DNA of 64,000 bases from Filobasidium wieringae (lineage: Eukaryota > Basidiomycota > Tremellomycetes > Filobasidiales > Filobasidiaceae), in contig BCIV01000017.1 in NCBI GenBank assembly GCA_001600055.1, forward strand, positions 310,001 through 374,000, given 5' to 3'. The translations under genes were made by a program, and so were the position numbers. Below the pieces are notes generated by a model, which was given only the letters and a program-made list of their open reading frames with translations, did not search any database and was not told the origin of the DNA. How positions within the stretch are numbered: position 1 is the first letter of the stretch; each line of letters starts with the position of its first letter. Positions 28,912 to 41,648 of the stretch are shown here, one piece after another.

Positions 28912-31900
28912 TCACCACCCCTGCTCCGCGTGGAACCGTTCCATCAGTTCGACCGAGCTTTTCACTTCCTTTTGCCTCGCAGTTCGGCGGTAGAAGATGG
29001 GGCAGTCAGCCGACGTACACAATACGTCCTAAGAAGTTTTGACTGATCAATCTTCTGTAACAAGTTTTGTAAGCATGATACCATTCTCACCTGGTGTAAA
29101 GAACCTTGGCATCGCTGACACTGGGTCCAGAGACGCGCAAAGTCGACCTGCAGACTTGCCGTTTGCGCAGACTATAAGCAAGACTAAGAGTGAGCAGGCT
29201 TCGTGACGGTATCGACGCTATGCGCACTCACGTGCTTCTGATACAATTCTCCAAGTCGCGGACGACAGTTCTGGCACACAGCACCATCTTTAGGTGTAAC
29301 AGGTCAGCCTGATCTCGTACTGCAGGCGCATCACGGACAGTAAGCATACCTTTGTTCGTCTTTAATGGCGTTTTGCATCCCAAGCATGTCACCGTTTTGA
29401 CAGCAAACTTCATGAGCCCACCAATCGTCGGTGTAGCGATTTGCACTGTTCGTGTGTGATCTCCCGCAACTGAGAGAATGGACTCCTGTGAGTACATACA
29501 GGATTGACTGCTGATCGCCTGTCACTTACGCAGACCACCCGCTTTCTCCCCAAGAATCGGTTCGAAAATACGTAAGAGTGGCTTTGATAGCTGGTTGTCG
29601 AGGTAGTATTTGGTATCGATGGGGATGTTATTTTCGAGTACGTATAGAGGGTCTTCACTCTTCTCATAAGCAGCAGCGCCTGATCCAATTCCACGAGCTT
29701 GAGCTTGTCGAACGCGGTCTATCCGTCAAATCCGCTCACCTTTGATTCCCTTGATGATAACATACGCAACTCGGTCTCCCAAAGCTGGTGCCGATCCTGC
29801 ATCTCGCTTCCGCATTCTCTCGGCCAGCTCAACGTGTGCTTGTTTCGCAGCATAATCTGATAGGAGATCGAGCCTCAGTATCCGTATTCTGTCCTCAATG
29901 CGAAACGAATTGAACGTACCGGCCTTAGCCAGGGCTTTTGTGATCACCAGTTGAGACATATCAATCTTGTTTTGCAGCAGATCAGATATGACCTGTTTAG
30001 TGTATCTAAATAACTTGCGATGAGACAATGATATCAATGCTCGTGATCCGTAAACTTACTCTTCGGCTCCTTGAACATCCCGATCGATCAACATCTTATG
30101 AAGACACGTTTCGATAACCGAAGACACGAGTCGACAGTTGTCTCTTCGAACGGTCTGTGGGATAACGTTAGAAGGCTTGTCTGAATGGCGTAATTCAACA
30201 TACACACCTCGATTCCCTTTGTATCCATCTTGTCCCACTTCTCAGGCTTTGTCCAATATAATCCGGCATATCGCTTTTTAGAGATCAGCAGGTAAGGATA
30301 GTAGACCTTCTCGAACTCCAATTTGATTGGATTGGTGAACGTCTTTGACACTTCCTCTGCTGCAATCGCACCTATTCAACGGACAGAAACTCAGCCACGG
30401 AGCTATGTGCAAGGTTCACTGGAAAACTTACCCAGGTCCATGGCGGTCTTCAGGTCGTTACAACCAAACTTGACCATGACAGAATCTGTATCTCCATAGA
30501 TGACCTCCGCGTCGTGCTCGTATCCTTCTTTCTTACAGAATTTCTGCTCGACAGTCTGTTTCGTCTTCTCGATCATTTGTCGTCCGTACGCAGTGGTACT
30601 TGAAGAGATAGCGAGACATGGTAACTTTCCTACTGTTGCTCCAGTAAAACCATAGACCGAATTGGCGGATATCTGTGAATCATCAAAATCAGGGCCAATT
30701 CTACGTCTCGGATCGTGTGGCACTGACCTTAAGCGCCAGCTGTCTGCCGTCAAGCACTGCTCGCTTGAAGGGGTCGGTCTCAACTTTGAGATCGTTCTTT
30801 GCTCGTTTACGTGCTGCTAGTAAGTCTTGCAGCACAATTGGTAGCAGCCCGTGCCTCAAATTTGTAGTCGCAAAGAAATCTGAAGACAGAAAGAACCGTC
30901 AGCACGACTATAGATGAGGATACCCAGACGTAGCCTAGGCTTACCGTTGTTTGGTGTCTTGACGTAGTCTCGTCCCTCCTGAAGATTCATCCTTTCGATG
31001 GTCGTCTTGTCAAGCAAGGTAGTATAACAGAGATTGTGAGCCATCATGATAGATGGATACAACGAAGCGAAATCCAAAGTAGCGATTGGCACATCGTAGT
31101 AACCTTTGATGGGTTCAATAACCGTGGCACCTTCGTACTGGTCGTCAGTCCCTGTTGATGTTAGTGTCAGTATTCGATCAAGGTCTATACGTAGCATGGA
31201 TGCGGCTCAACTCACCTTCCTGCTTCAAAGCGGGGATAAGGTAACCGTAACTGTTCGCTTTTCGGTACAGCTGGGAAACGACCTTAATCTGTTGACCTCT
31301 AGATAACAGATAGTTGAATGGCACTCCCGTTACACGAGACATCTCCGTGTAATTGATAAAACACATTAGTTTGTCCATCAACCGTTGTGGAAGGTATGCG
31401 TCCTGTTATACATTGTGTTAGCTGAGAAACTAACATTTCGACGTCCAACGACTGACTTTCAAGCAGTACACCGCCAATCTCCGTCTTGACTCCGCTGTAC
31501 CGTTTTGCAGCTCCGTGATGATCGAGTGATGCACATCCTCCTTTTGCTCTCCCAAAAACTGCGCACAGACAGCATTCAAGGTGTAACTTCGTAGCTTGTA
31601 ATCTCTCTGCATGACTTGCAGAAGATCCAGTTGAAGTCGGCCCTCCATAGCAACTTGCTTAGAGTCTCTGGTACCGTACGCCTTGGAGGAGAAATGGGTC
31701 TCCTTAGCTTCCGTTTTGACGCCTGTATCATGATTGCATATTTTCGTTTAGCCAAACATAGCCGATTGAACGGATTCGCCATGATACTGACCTAGGAGTT
31801 TACCCAGATACGGAAATTGCTGACACTTCAGAGCTTTTGCTCGATCCAATAAGTACGGCAGATCGAAATTTGCGATGTTATAACCAATAACGACGTCTGG

Positions 31901-33425
31901 ATCGACCTCGGCTACGAAATCCCTCCATGCCTGTAACATTTCCTTCTCGTTGTGGTATTCGAGTACCTGGGACCCTACGATATGGGCACAGGTGTTCAGA
32001 GTAAAGACATTCCGTATGAACGGCTTGCTCTCGCCCTGCCGGGTGACCATATTGGCGATCTGGATGACAGGATCGATATTGGCTTCTGGAAAGATTCCCT
32101 TTCTACCCGCACATTCGATATCAAAGCTGAGAATCCGTAGGGGAGCGATACCAGCGCCGTCACCCTCGGGCGCATGCGATATTAACTTGTCGTAGCTGGA
32201 TTGAGCGACTCAGATAAGCTAGTTGTCGGGCATGTAACCTGGGGCAAGGAAGGCATACCTGCAATCAACCTCCAGCTGACAGGAAGATACCTTTTTGCCT
32301 CCATTTCTGACAGTATAATCACCAGGAGCCAGCTCTATCCAGTTCATTCCGACAATCTATGGATTGAAGCGTCAACACGGGACAACTACTACGCTCTGCT
32401 AATCACCAAAGAAGGCTCTTCACTTACCTTGGTATCGATCATGAATCTCATCGTATACGCGATGTTGCTCTCGTATGTCATAACCTCTTGAGTGAACATA
32501 TCCCTATAATCAATCTGAGCTCTCTCGAAGAGCCGTAAGATCCGCAACTTTTTGACATCAGCATTTTCCAGTATCAGCATATCGCGCCCATGCATCTGAA
32601 CTTATCTTTTACTCGAGGTATGGATCTTTGATCGACACAAGTGATCTTGATGAAAGGGACGTTTTGGTCACCTCGATATCCCCATAGCGATTTTCGCATA
32701 CATGTTACTACGTTCACGACCGCCGCCGAATTACCACTGGTTACGGATGCCTGTGGATGATCAGTTTGCAACCAAACTTAGTAAACAGCTCATGCTTGCG
32801 CGGTAGCCTCCATACTGACATTGAGCTTGTCTTTGAATCCACGACAGTCCTCTGTCATGAAATCCTTAGGAGCGGCAACATAGAAGTAAGGCTTGAATCC
32901 ATGCACATGCAGCAGAACAGAATTGCCTTTCTTCGTTAGTCCATAGAGACGCAATGTCGAACCTGTCGATGCGTCCGTAGCCTCGTCTATATCGATCTGC
33001 TGAAACACTAGAGACAACACAAGGATGAAAGTTCAATGGATTGTAACGTGTGTTATCTAAAATAATTGGCTTACCAATCTTATCGGTCTGACCACTCCAT
33101 TTCCCGAGTGCTGGTCGAGGCCAAGCAGCACTTGTCTCGATATGTCCTGCTTTGACTCTTCCATCTCCTTCTCCTTCTACGCCTCCGCCCTGGCCATACT
33201 CGGATGATTCCGCATCAGCCTCCAATTGAGCGAGAACATCGGTGAACGAATCCTGTTGTTTCAGCGAGGTTTGGGAGCTGTACGCAGATACCTTCTGTCG
33301 CTTGGAAGGAGGTTCTCCTCTGATTAGGTCAAGAGAGGCTATTAGTCTACTAGAAACACTTTGTAGATACTTTGGTAGACATACCCTGAAGGGGGAATGT
33401 TTTCCTTCTTGGCGCTTACAACCAT
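28912..33425 (-). CDS. POL3: DNA polymerase delta catalytic subunit
   Basis: A family B polymerase gene with many short introns runs from ATG 33425 ([14 protein letters not shown]) to TGA 28914-28912. In order: a KRQK basic stretch; the proofreading exonuclease with Exo [20 protein letters not shown], Exo [16 protein letters not shown] and the later KTH region; polymerase motif [19 protein letters not shown]; motif B region [13 protein letters not shown]; motif [12 protein letters not shown]. The C-terminal tail has CysA ([16 protein letters not shown]) and CysB (CQRC, then CTSADC), the latter expected to hold the 4Fe-4S cluster that docks the B subunit. Pol3 makes the lagging strand and works with PCNA. 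All catalytic residues visible are intact. The first exon encodes only about 14 residues. Confidence 0.96.
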
Positions 33426-34359
33426 CCTGAGTCTTCAACGACTTTCGACTTGGCCCTAGTTGCAGATGGTCGATTTCGAGAATAACAAGACAGGGAGCAA
33501 GCAGATACTTCAAGGTCTCTCGTAGTGTCGATGGTTATGTTGCCTTAAGTCAATGTCATACATTCAGTAGTGACCTGTAGAGCTGTAGACAGCCGACTGG
33601 TAGTCAGAACTGAAGAAATGGTTGCTCAACAAATCGGTTGAACGCGTTATCGAATCTATAAATTACGCGACGCGACCTAAAACATGATGAATGATGATAA
33701 CTCTGCTGACTGCTGAGTATTTGAATACAGCTGACCGGTACATGAGCAGATGAGCAGGCTATGAGGCGCATTGCTTATTTTACTGCAATGAGCCGTTATC
33801 ATGTTACTGACGAAGACATCCTCAGGATCGAACCGCGGATACACGGATAGTGCATTTCAGCAATGCAGAGTTGCAGAGTGTTTATCTCTTGTTCCCAGCT
33901 GTCTGGGACGCATATATAGCGAAATCGGACAGGAAACACAACCGACATGCAGTTGTATGAAGTCAAACGATGAGGATCCGTCATGTCTGGTATCAACAAT
34001 GCTCGACGTCTGATGGCCTGTGACACAGTCGATCCCCCGCTCTTGATCTAACAATGAAGTATAACTCGGTGATGTAGTGCCCGATCGTTGGTCACCTCGT
34101 TGCAGACTGGTCTTGGTAGAGACAAGTAGGCATCAAAGGAGTGAGCCCTAGAACCTGATCGCAAAGAGAACCGACTCATGCCTCGCGCGCGTGAGCACCG
34201 ATGAACTGAGCTTTCAGTCGAACTTGACTAAGCAGTATCACTACATGTCCAATGAATGATATTTTTGTTAACATGACTTGTTGATTTCCATATTATGATA
34301 CAAAATTCCCGATTTTCTTGCTGTTTGCGTTGTTCTCCGATCGCATTTGGGCGAACCGA
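33426..34359. other. POL3 promoter region
   Basis: About 930 bp lie between the POL3 start and the stop of the next minus-strand gene. Only short, unsupported frames are present. I see no RNA gene or repeat. Confidence 0.35.
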
Positions 34360-34866
34360 TTAGTGTCCGTGAACCTTCTTGGTGTGCTCGACGGTCTTCT
34401 CCTGCAACTTCTTGGGGTCTACATGGGTCTCCTGGGCTTGGTCGGCCTTGACGGTAGCCTCGGACTCGGACTGAGGACAGCAAAGCAGCGATCGCAGATT
34501 TCAGTAATTCAATAAGAGTAAAAGTGGGGAGAGCAAGACTATCAGTAAACCGCTCTATTGGTATCCCTGTATCCATGATCCACTCACAGCCAAAGCCTCG
34601 TTCCACTTGGGGGCAGTCTCAGGGTGGGGGGAGTGGTCCTGCTCTCCCTTCAAGTTCTTCTGCTTCTCCCTCTCGAGAACAGCAGGGTCCTGGTTGCTCA
34701 TCTCCCTGTGGATTACACAATCAGCGACGAGGTACCAGCGGAAATGAATTGGGACTGGAACTTACGATCGCTCTGGTCGGAACTGACGGGCAGAGACAGC
34801 GATGGTCCTAGCCCTGAGAGCGGTAGCCTGGGCGGTCATAGGGGTACGAAGACGGAGAGAGAACAT
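34360..34866 (-). CDS. Small mitochondrial-type protein of unknown function
   Basis: Three exons (34866-34766, 34705-34588, 34470-34360) give about 109 residues. The N-terminus MFSLRLRTPMTAQATALRAR is Arg-rich, acid-free and amphipathic, like a mitochondrial presequence. The remainder is hydrophilic: NQDPAVLEREKQKNLKGEQ, HPETAPKWNEALASESEATV and a Lys-rich end KKVHGH. Short fungal proteins with a 'PxWN..LAS.SEA.VKAD' core are common and of unknown function; I recall them as mitochondrial but assign no name. Codon use is strongly biased to C-ending codons, suggesting high expression. The nearest neighbours are POL3 (same strand) and the tRNA gene. Confidence 0.75.
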
Positions 34867-35620
34867 GGTGTAGAATTGAATGTGGTAAGTTTGATGTGGT
34901 TGATGGAGATGCAGAGTTTGTAGATCGAGATGGTGCAGGTTTGAAGAATAGAAGACCGTTGTATTGAATCCCCGTTTATTGGCTTGATGTACCAGTCAAG
35001 GCTAGGCGATATTCGGCCGTGCCGCTGACGCGCTTCTAAGCGGATGATGTCATCGATGTTGGATCACGCTGTACGTCGAAGAAGCGCGGCAGTGAAATCC
35101 AAAGTGTTTCAGGTGAAGTTGAACATCGGAACAGCGGCACTACGAGATGTAGCCATACCCCTGGTGAGAATTGCATTTATCTCAGAGGATAGGGACAGAG
35201 AGTGCCATTGCAAATGTGGAGGACATATCCTCTTGATCTGCATATGTGTACCATTCCTTGCGAGTAGACATCCACATGCGTAACAATATGCAGTCAAAGC
35301 AATGGCTATATTTGGCATAACCAGGTTTCTGACGTTCATGGCATCATCAATATATATCGTCATCATCGATCCTCGCGCTGTGAGTATCTACCGTTGTTAC
35401 AATGAATCGTGTCATGGATGAGTATCAGTCCTCTCATCAAAGTTCCGATTGGTGGCGATATGCATCAGCACACACAAGGGAATGCCCACTGATGTATGAA
35501 CCGAACTGTTTGTGCTATGCGAAGCTTGTAATAGTTTCTCCTCTACACCTTCCGAGGCTTAGCTTTCAAAGGCCGAACTCATCGGGATATCTGACTACAA
35601 AAAGAGACCGCAAAAAGGAC
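34867..35620. other. Gap between the mitochondrial-type gene and the tRNA
   Basis: This holds the promoter of the 34.4 kb gene, with no supported gene. The T runs just beyond the tRNA 3' end (TTTTT on the minus strand at 35613-35617 and near 35600) are a likely RNA polymerase III terminator. Confidence 0.4.
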
Positions 35621-35706
35621 TGACCCCTGGGCGGATTGAACGCACGACCGCACGATCTTAGTCCAATGAATTGGAATCGTATACTCTACCACTGAGCTAA
35701 GGGGCC
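35621..35706 (-). tRNA. tRNA-Trp (CCA) with a 14-nt intron
   Basis: Read on the minus strand, the 7-bp acceptor stem pairs GGCCCCT with AGGGGTC, followed by discriminator A. The D arm is GCTCAGTGGTAGAGT, containing the A box. The anticodon stem TACGA/TCGTG encloses TTCCAA, giving U33 and anticodon CCA. A 14-nt intron follows position 37 and contains TTGG, able to pair with the anticodon as in other nuclear tRNA introns. The T loop is TTCAATC; one T-stem pair is mismatched. The mature length would be 72 nt. T runs follow the 3' end. The isotype depends on the intron placement, so it is less certain than the tRNA call itself. Confidence 0.8.
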
Positions 35707-35910
35707 AATTGATATTTTGCAATGACTTTAATATCTATTGAAATGCAATATGCGTTGAATCGCACCCGAAGGCCGAAATGACCGGCACCATACCTTATCC
35801 CGGCAAGATCTATTTCTTGCGCGTTGATTACGATTCCAATGGTTGGCTGATCCCCGGTGAAAGATATGCTTGATAGCGTATAGGCGAACTATGGACCCGC
35901 GACGAATGGA

Positions 35911-35916
35911 TATATA
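35911..35916 (+). promoter_or_regulatory. TATATA box of the histidine-phosphatase-like gene
   Basis: TATATA stands about 70 bp upstream of ATG 35982, a position usual for a TATA box in a short-leader gene. Confidence 0.4.
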
Positions 35917-35981
35917 CCGACTCGTCCTACTCCTTGACTTCCCCGTCCTGTAGTCTGTAGCTCGCGGAAACTCAAGAGATC

Positions 35982-38019
35982 ATGTCTGGAGAAATCGTAC
36001 CTACAAACTCTACCGTTATCGGAGTGGTGTTGATTACCAGGTAAGGGAACGCCGATAAGACGACGTTTTTTCTTTGCTTACTCAAAGAGATGGTACAATA
36101 GACACTCTGACAGGCTTGGATATTACCAAGGTTAGCTTTTCACTCCTTCGAGACTGTAGCTGTGCCAGGCTGATATTTTGTGAACCCAGACACTACTTGT
36201 ATGCCACACAATGCGAAGCCATATACTAGGGAGACGTTGCTGACATAATTACCTGAAATCAGCTTACTCGGCTTCGGATACAACCATCACCCCTCTAGGT
36301 TCTAGACAAGCATATGACTCTGGTATTCAGCTTAGGAACCGGTACTTTGCCAACTCGAGCGAACATGCTATCGCCGGTATCGACTGGCCCAAGGTGAACC
36401 TAGAGGAGGTCGATTTCATAGCAGAGTATGTAGCAATTGCAATCCTGACAAAAGGTCTAGCCATTTCAGCTTAGCACAATGGTCATTTTTCAGCGCGGCG
36501 GAGGGACAAGTCATTGTCGACTCTGCTTATGCCTTTGCCCAGGGATTCTTCCCCAATTCGACCGTAGCTGGAAGCGGCCCACCACTCGCTAACGGGACCA
36601 CTGTCACTAGCCCTTTGGGAGGATACATCTATGTCCCCATCACGTCAGTCACTACCGCATCGACCAACCGAGACCAGACAGGCTGACTTGGTTGCTTATA
36701 ACAGGACTGTCGAACCAGCAGAAGACATCAGTCTAGAGGGATTCACTTCCTGCCCAGCCTTCACCGCCCATACCAGCGAGGTTTATGCATCCGATGCGTT
36801 CAAAGCGAAAGCTGCCGAGCAGAAAGACTTTCTCCAATCTCTTGTTCCCTACTTGGATGGAAGGAACGTATCATTGTCCAACATGTACAACATTTTCGAC
36901 TATATGAACGTGAACGACATTCACGATGCGGCTTTCAGGACCCAGTTGAACAGCAGTGGTCAGCATGATTATATCATGGTGAGGCTCTTCCGATATATCG
37001 AGAGACGCTACCTAGCTGAACGGAAACGCATTGTACTTCATAGTCGAACGTGCGATACTTGGCCGATTATCACGAACAAGCCGTCTTCTCCGCCCCAGAT
37101 AGCGACGGGATCGGTAACATCGCCGGTCAGACCATCTTGCCTCCTATCCTCTCTGCTCTTCAATCCATCGCCAACGCCTCGGAGCCGTTGAAATTGCAGT
37201 ACATTGGAGTAGCTTACAAACCGGTGAGTATTTCTTCGGACGTTGTCTGCGGGTGTGAAAGCTCACGTGAATGATCGGGACAGTTCATTTCCTTGTTCAA
37301 CATGACCGAGGCTAACATCGATGGGATGGTCAGTTACACTTCGGTCGTAGCGATCGAGGTCAGGAACAATACCAACAGCGGATTGACCGTTACTTTCAAC
37401 TTGTGGGTCGACGGCTCTGACTCGTTTTCTAGAAGGAATCGTTCAGCTGATTGACCCTTCTCCTTTGATGCGTATAGCCGTAACGGAACGGCGACCACGA
37501 ACGATGAGACAGGCAGCGACGTCCCATTCGTGACTCCTGCTCTCTTTGGTCAGAGCGAGACCGAGATTCCTCTTCAAACCTTTATCGACAAACTCCAGCC
37601 CCATGCCATCTCCGATCTAGCGACCTGGTGTAGCCGATGCCAGAACACCAATAGTCGAGGATGTGAGCTCGTCTCCAACCTGTCTAACAGTTCTTCCAGC
37701 GATTATGCCAGTATCACCAGTACGACAGGGAAACAACATGTCAGCCCGGTCGTCGCTGGTGTTATTGGAGCGCTGGTAGGATTGGTAGTCGCCGCTGTGG
37801 TCTTTGGCGGGCTGGGATTCTTGGGCGGGAAAAAGAGGAAGGCGTCGGGTTATGCAGGTGGAAAGCGACCTGAAAGGGAGGAATCGTACGCCGACGATGT
37901 GAGTTCCGAAAGGAGGTCTATCGCATGCCGTTCAGGAGATTGACTGGCGCCCTTATACCATTCTACAGGCTTATGAGATGGACCGTTCTGATGGAAGGAA
38001 AGGTGGTGCCGAGATCTAA
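35982..38019 (+). CDS. Membrane-anchored histidine-phosphatase-fold protein, possibly inactive
   Basis: This many-exon gene runs from ATG 35982 (MSGEIVPTNSTVIGVVLIT) to TAA 38017-38019. The histidine acid phosphatase signature RHGxR appears as RHSDRLGYYQ, split across exons, with a 9-nt microexon at 36190-36198. Downstream are SDTTITPLGSRQAYDSG, the Cys-bearing FTSCPAF, and N-glycosylation-type Asn sites. In the region where active members have a catalytic His-Asp, the sequence reads QYIGVAYKPFISLFNM, with no HD. A single membrane helix (VVAGVIGALVGLVVAAVVFG) sits near the C-terminus, followed by a basic tail. No clear signal peptide is seen, so the start or topology may need correction. Fungal homologues are usually annotated as acid phosphatase or phosphoglycerate-mutase-like; activity is doubtful here. 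Confidence 0.85.
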
Positions 38020-38670
38020 AAAGGAATGACTATTTTCGGGGTTTTAGGGGTCAAAAGAGTGCTATATCAAAGGAATCTGCGAGAGCATCAGGGTCAAGAG
38101 GTTGGTAGCTGGTAGGATTGGACTTGTATCGCTTCGTGGCGCAGAGCTGAGGTGTAGGATGGGGACTATAATCATTTGTAAAGACCATGTGCCATGACTG
38201 GGATAGGTTATTGATTGTTTCATCCTGCTCAGCGTGATGACGACGGGATACCGGTTCATCCAACCGAATTCCGGGGACTGAGCGCGCGAGAGCGGTAGCG
38301 AGTGAGCCCCGTTTCATCGCTCGTCACTTGTTCTTTTCACGCGCAAAGGCACTTTTGGTCGCGAGTTTCAGGTTGCGTCGTGTTCTGCGTTCGATCACAT
38401 GGAACGTATGGAACATCGAAGGGGGTTTTATTTTCGGTAACTGTCGCGTCATGCAACGCTGATCCGGCGTGGTCCAGCCGGTCCAGAGCGAGGAGTAGCG
38501 GAGCAGGGAGCAGGAATCGTATATATACAATGTACGATCGATTCGATGATCAATGAGAGGCGATACCCTATTCCTCATTATCATTTCCGTTCGTTTGCTA
38601 CACCACAGTTACTCCTACACTCCTTTCCCTAAACCCTTCACACTACTCTCACTTTCACTCTCCCTTCAAA
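38020..38670. promoter_or_regulatory. Promoter region of the GH5 cellulase gene
   Basis: A TATATATA element at about 38519-38526 stands 145 bp before ATG 38671, and a CT-rich leader (CTCTCACTTTCACTCTCCC) precedes the ATG. The rest is featureless. Confidence 0.45.
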
Positions 38671-41042
38671 ATGAGGTTGTCGAGCTTGGCCTTGTCTACC
38701 CTTCTCTTCGGAACTATCGCACTGGCTGCGCCCGTCCATTCGCCTGAGAAACGTGCTCTGCCTAGATTGGGAGGATTCAACATTGCGTAAGTGTCCTCGA
38801 CACTCACATTCAGGAACGCTACTGACACGACTACACATCCATCAGTGGTTTCGATTTCGGTACCGATACCAACGGAGGATACTCTGGTAAGCAAGACACT
38901 ACTCGCTGATCTAGCGCGATTCGCTCGTCATTCTCACGCATGCTTTTTGACTTGAACAGGCAGCTATGTAAACCCTATGACCAGCAACAACCCGGCCAAA
39001 GGTCAGATGGACCACTTCACCTCATCCGGGTCCAACGTCTTCCGTTTACCCTTCGGCTGGAATCCTGCCGTCGGTGGACAGGTCGGAGGGACTCTCAGCG
39101 CTTCCTGGTTCAGCGCGTACGACGAGATGGTCCAGTATGCCCTCTCAAAGGGAGCTTACGTGATCCTCGACCTGCACAACTACGCTCGATGGAACGGAGG
39201 AATCGTCGGACAAGGAGGACCTGCGGATACCGCCCTTGCTAACATCTGGCAACAGCTGGCCGCCAAGTACAAGTGTCAACCCAAGGTCATGTTTGGGTTG
39301 ATGAACGAGCCTCACGATATTCCCGACATGAACGCGTGGGGTAAGACCCTCCAGACTACTGTCAACGCTATCAGGAGCGCTGGAGCCACCTCGAACTACA
39401 TTCTCCTCCCTGGGTGAGCAGTACCCTTATTTATGGCACTGACTCGCGCTGACTTAATCGACCGACTGTATTTCAGTCAGGAATGGACTCACGCTCCTAA
39501 CTGGATCTCTGGAGCTAACGACGCCGTCGTCAAGGTTACCGACCCATCTGGAGGAACCGACAAGCTCTTGTTCGACGTTCACCAGTAAGTGTCAGTGGAA
39601 GTACATTCATGTTGATCATCATACTAATTTGTTACAAACAACTGAATAGGTACCTCGACTCTGACGGTTCCGGAACTCACGCGGACTGTACTACCGAGTA
39701 AGCCTTTTTTATGTCTTGCGACAAACGAACCGGCTTGACCCACTTTCTTGATACTGTTATTAGTAACGTCGCCATGATGAACAACCTCGCTAGCTTCCTC
39801 AAGTCTAAAGGTCGACAGGCTATCCTCAGTGAGACTGGTGGTGGACCCGATGCCAGTTGTAAGACTGCGTAAGTTGATCTCTGCCTGCTGCATTCTTCGA
39901 TTGATACTGATTTGTCGATTCACAGTTTGGCCAACCAGTTGAAGACTGTCGTTGCCAACTCTGCCGAGATCATTGGATTTGTCATGTGGAGTGTACGTTT
40001 CCAACAAGTCTGTCTCTGTATTCTCTCGACTGACTCTTTCTTCACAGGGAGGAGCTTTCGACTCCAGCTACGTCTTGTCCACCGTCCCCGTCGGAGGAGT
40101 CGACAACGCTTTGGTCTCTGCTGCCGTCAATTCCTACTTGCCAGGAAAAGGTGCCGCAGCCCCCGCACCTGCTCCTTCAAGCTCTTCCGCCGCTGTCGTG
40201 ACTCCCAGCAGCAAGCCCGTTTCATCTGCTCAGCCAACCACTTCGGCTAAGCCCAGTTCGTCTGCCGCTGCTCCTGCTTCGTCCTCCTCGACCAAGGCTT
40301 CGGTTACTGCCGCTCCCGTCACTTCCACCAAGGCTTCGGTCGTACCGGTCACTACCACCTCCAAGGCTTCCAGTGTAGCCCCAGCCCCTGCGCCTACTTC
40401 GAAGACCTCGAGCTCATACGTCAAGCCTTCTTCTTCCGCCGTTGCTACTACCTCAAAGTCTTCCAGCAAGGCCCCTGTAACCCCTCCTACCTCTTCCCAG
40501 GCCCCTTCGTCCTCTGCCAAGCCTACTACCGGTAAGTCCGGTCCACTTGATTTCTCAGGGTCAGGAAGAGGAGGCTGATGACGCTTTCTATTACCAGCCA
40601 AACCTACTAGCTCGGCGGCTGCTCCTACCACCTCGGCTCCTTCTACTGCCGGAAACTTGCAGACTTACAAAGGAGCTCTTGGAGGGTTCGCTGCTCCTGC
40701 TGTGACCGGTGAGTCTTAAGCTCTGCTCTGCGGATGAAAGGTCGAGGTCTGACTTGACCTGCCATGATCTCCAGCCTCCGGTAACCAATGGAAGACCGGT
40801 AACAACTTGTTCAACTTCAAGTCTGATGCTCTTACCAGGAGTTGTGACGAGCAGATGAACTTGTGTCAGACCTACGCCAACTCCCAAGCCGGAAGGGCCG
40901 CAGGGGTTTCCGTCAACCAGTGTCAGACTCAGGTAAGAGCAGCAATGTTTTCTCGTGTTTCCTCTGCTTCGAGTCAAGACTGATAGTCCCCCATATTCCG
41001 CAGCAGCAACAAGCTTGTTATGCTGTCGCTTGGGCCGCCTGA
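38671..41042 (+). CDS. Secreted GH5 endo-beta-1,4-glucanase with Ser/Thr linker and Cys-rich tail
   Basis: ATG 38671 opens a signal peptide (MRLSSLALSTLLFGTIALAA) followed by a Kex2-type Lys-Arg site (SPEKRALPRLGG). The catalytic GH5 domain shows VFRLPFGWNPAV, YVILDLHNYARWNG, the acid/base Glu in MFGLMNEPHD and the nucleophile Glu in AILSETGGG. This domain hydrolyses beta-1,4-glucan. A long Ser/Thr/Ala/Pro linker (about 40160-40650) is probably O-glycosylated. The C-terminus is a small domain with four or more Cys (NQWKTGNNLFNFKSDALT, SCDEQMNLCQTYAN, CQTQQQQACYAVAW) that is not a classical CBM1. Eight or so introns interrupt the gene. Secretion is well supported; cell wall attachment is not. 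Confidence 0.92.
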
Positions 41043-41648
41043 ACAAGTTCAAGCATCTTCACCTTCCCTCACCTGGTCTTCTTGACTAGGTCCTTAAGAA
41101 TCGAGAAAGAGATGGGTTCCGTTTGGTTTCTTCTGCAAAGGTTTTCCTCGAAATTGTTTCTGGCTGTGCCATGATAACTATCTACTGTCGTTTCATCACA
41201 TTTCTGTCGGTTCCAGAGCAAGGCTGCGACTCGCAGTCTGATCTGATGTTAGACTTGCGACTGGTGATGTTGGCAAGAAAGGACCAGACCAAGTGAGGAG
41301 GAGTGATCGGAGTGACCAGCTCTGATTACTGTGATCAGATGCGCACGCGCTCTTATTTCGCAGAGATAGATTCGTCCATTCGTCAGATTTGTCATGTGCA
41401 AGGCCAACTTCCCTACCCCAATCAAACAAATTCTACCGAGCCCTCACAGCACCTACTAGAAGGCCGGGAGAGACCTAGCATTCTAGTACCCATATCTTTG
41501 TCATAGGAACACGACTTAGTATGGGGCCACATCGTTGAACTAGCTTTTTGTCCAACTCTTGATTCGATTTCACTTCATTCCGCACTTTCGACCTTCGACC
41601 CATCCCTTCAGGACTAGCTGGAACGGACAGGTGACTGTGAAAAAAAAC
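41043..41648. other. Intergenic region upstream of ABD1
   Basis: This is the 3' flank of the cellulase gene and the leader of ABD1. Only unsupported short frames are seen, and an open frame from a TTG at 41559 runs into ABD1 without an ATG before 41649. Confidence 0.35.

Noticed and set aside
40230..40631. 133-codon minus-strand frame rich in Glu, Val and Ala
   Set aside because: It is the reverse complement of the cellulase Ser/Thr/Pro linker, a low-complexity shadow.
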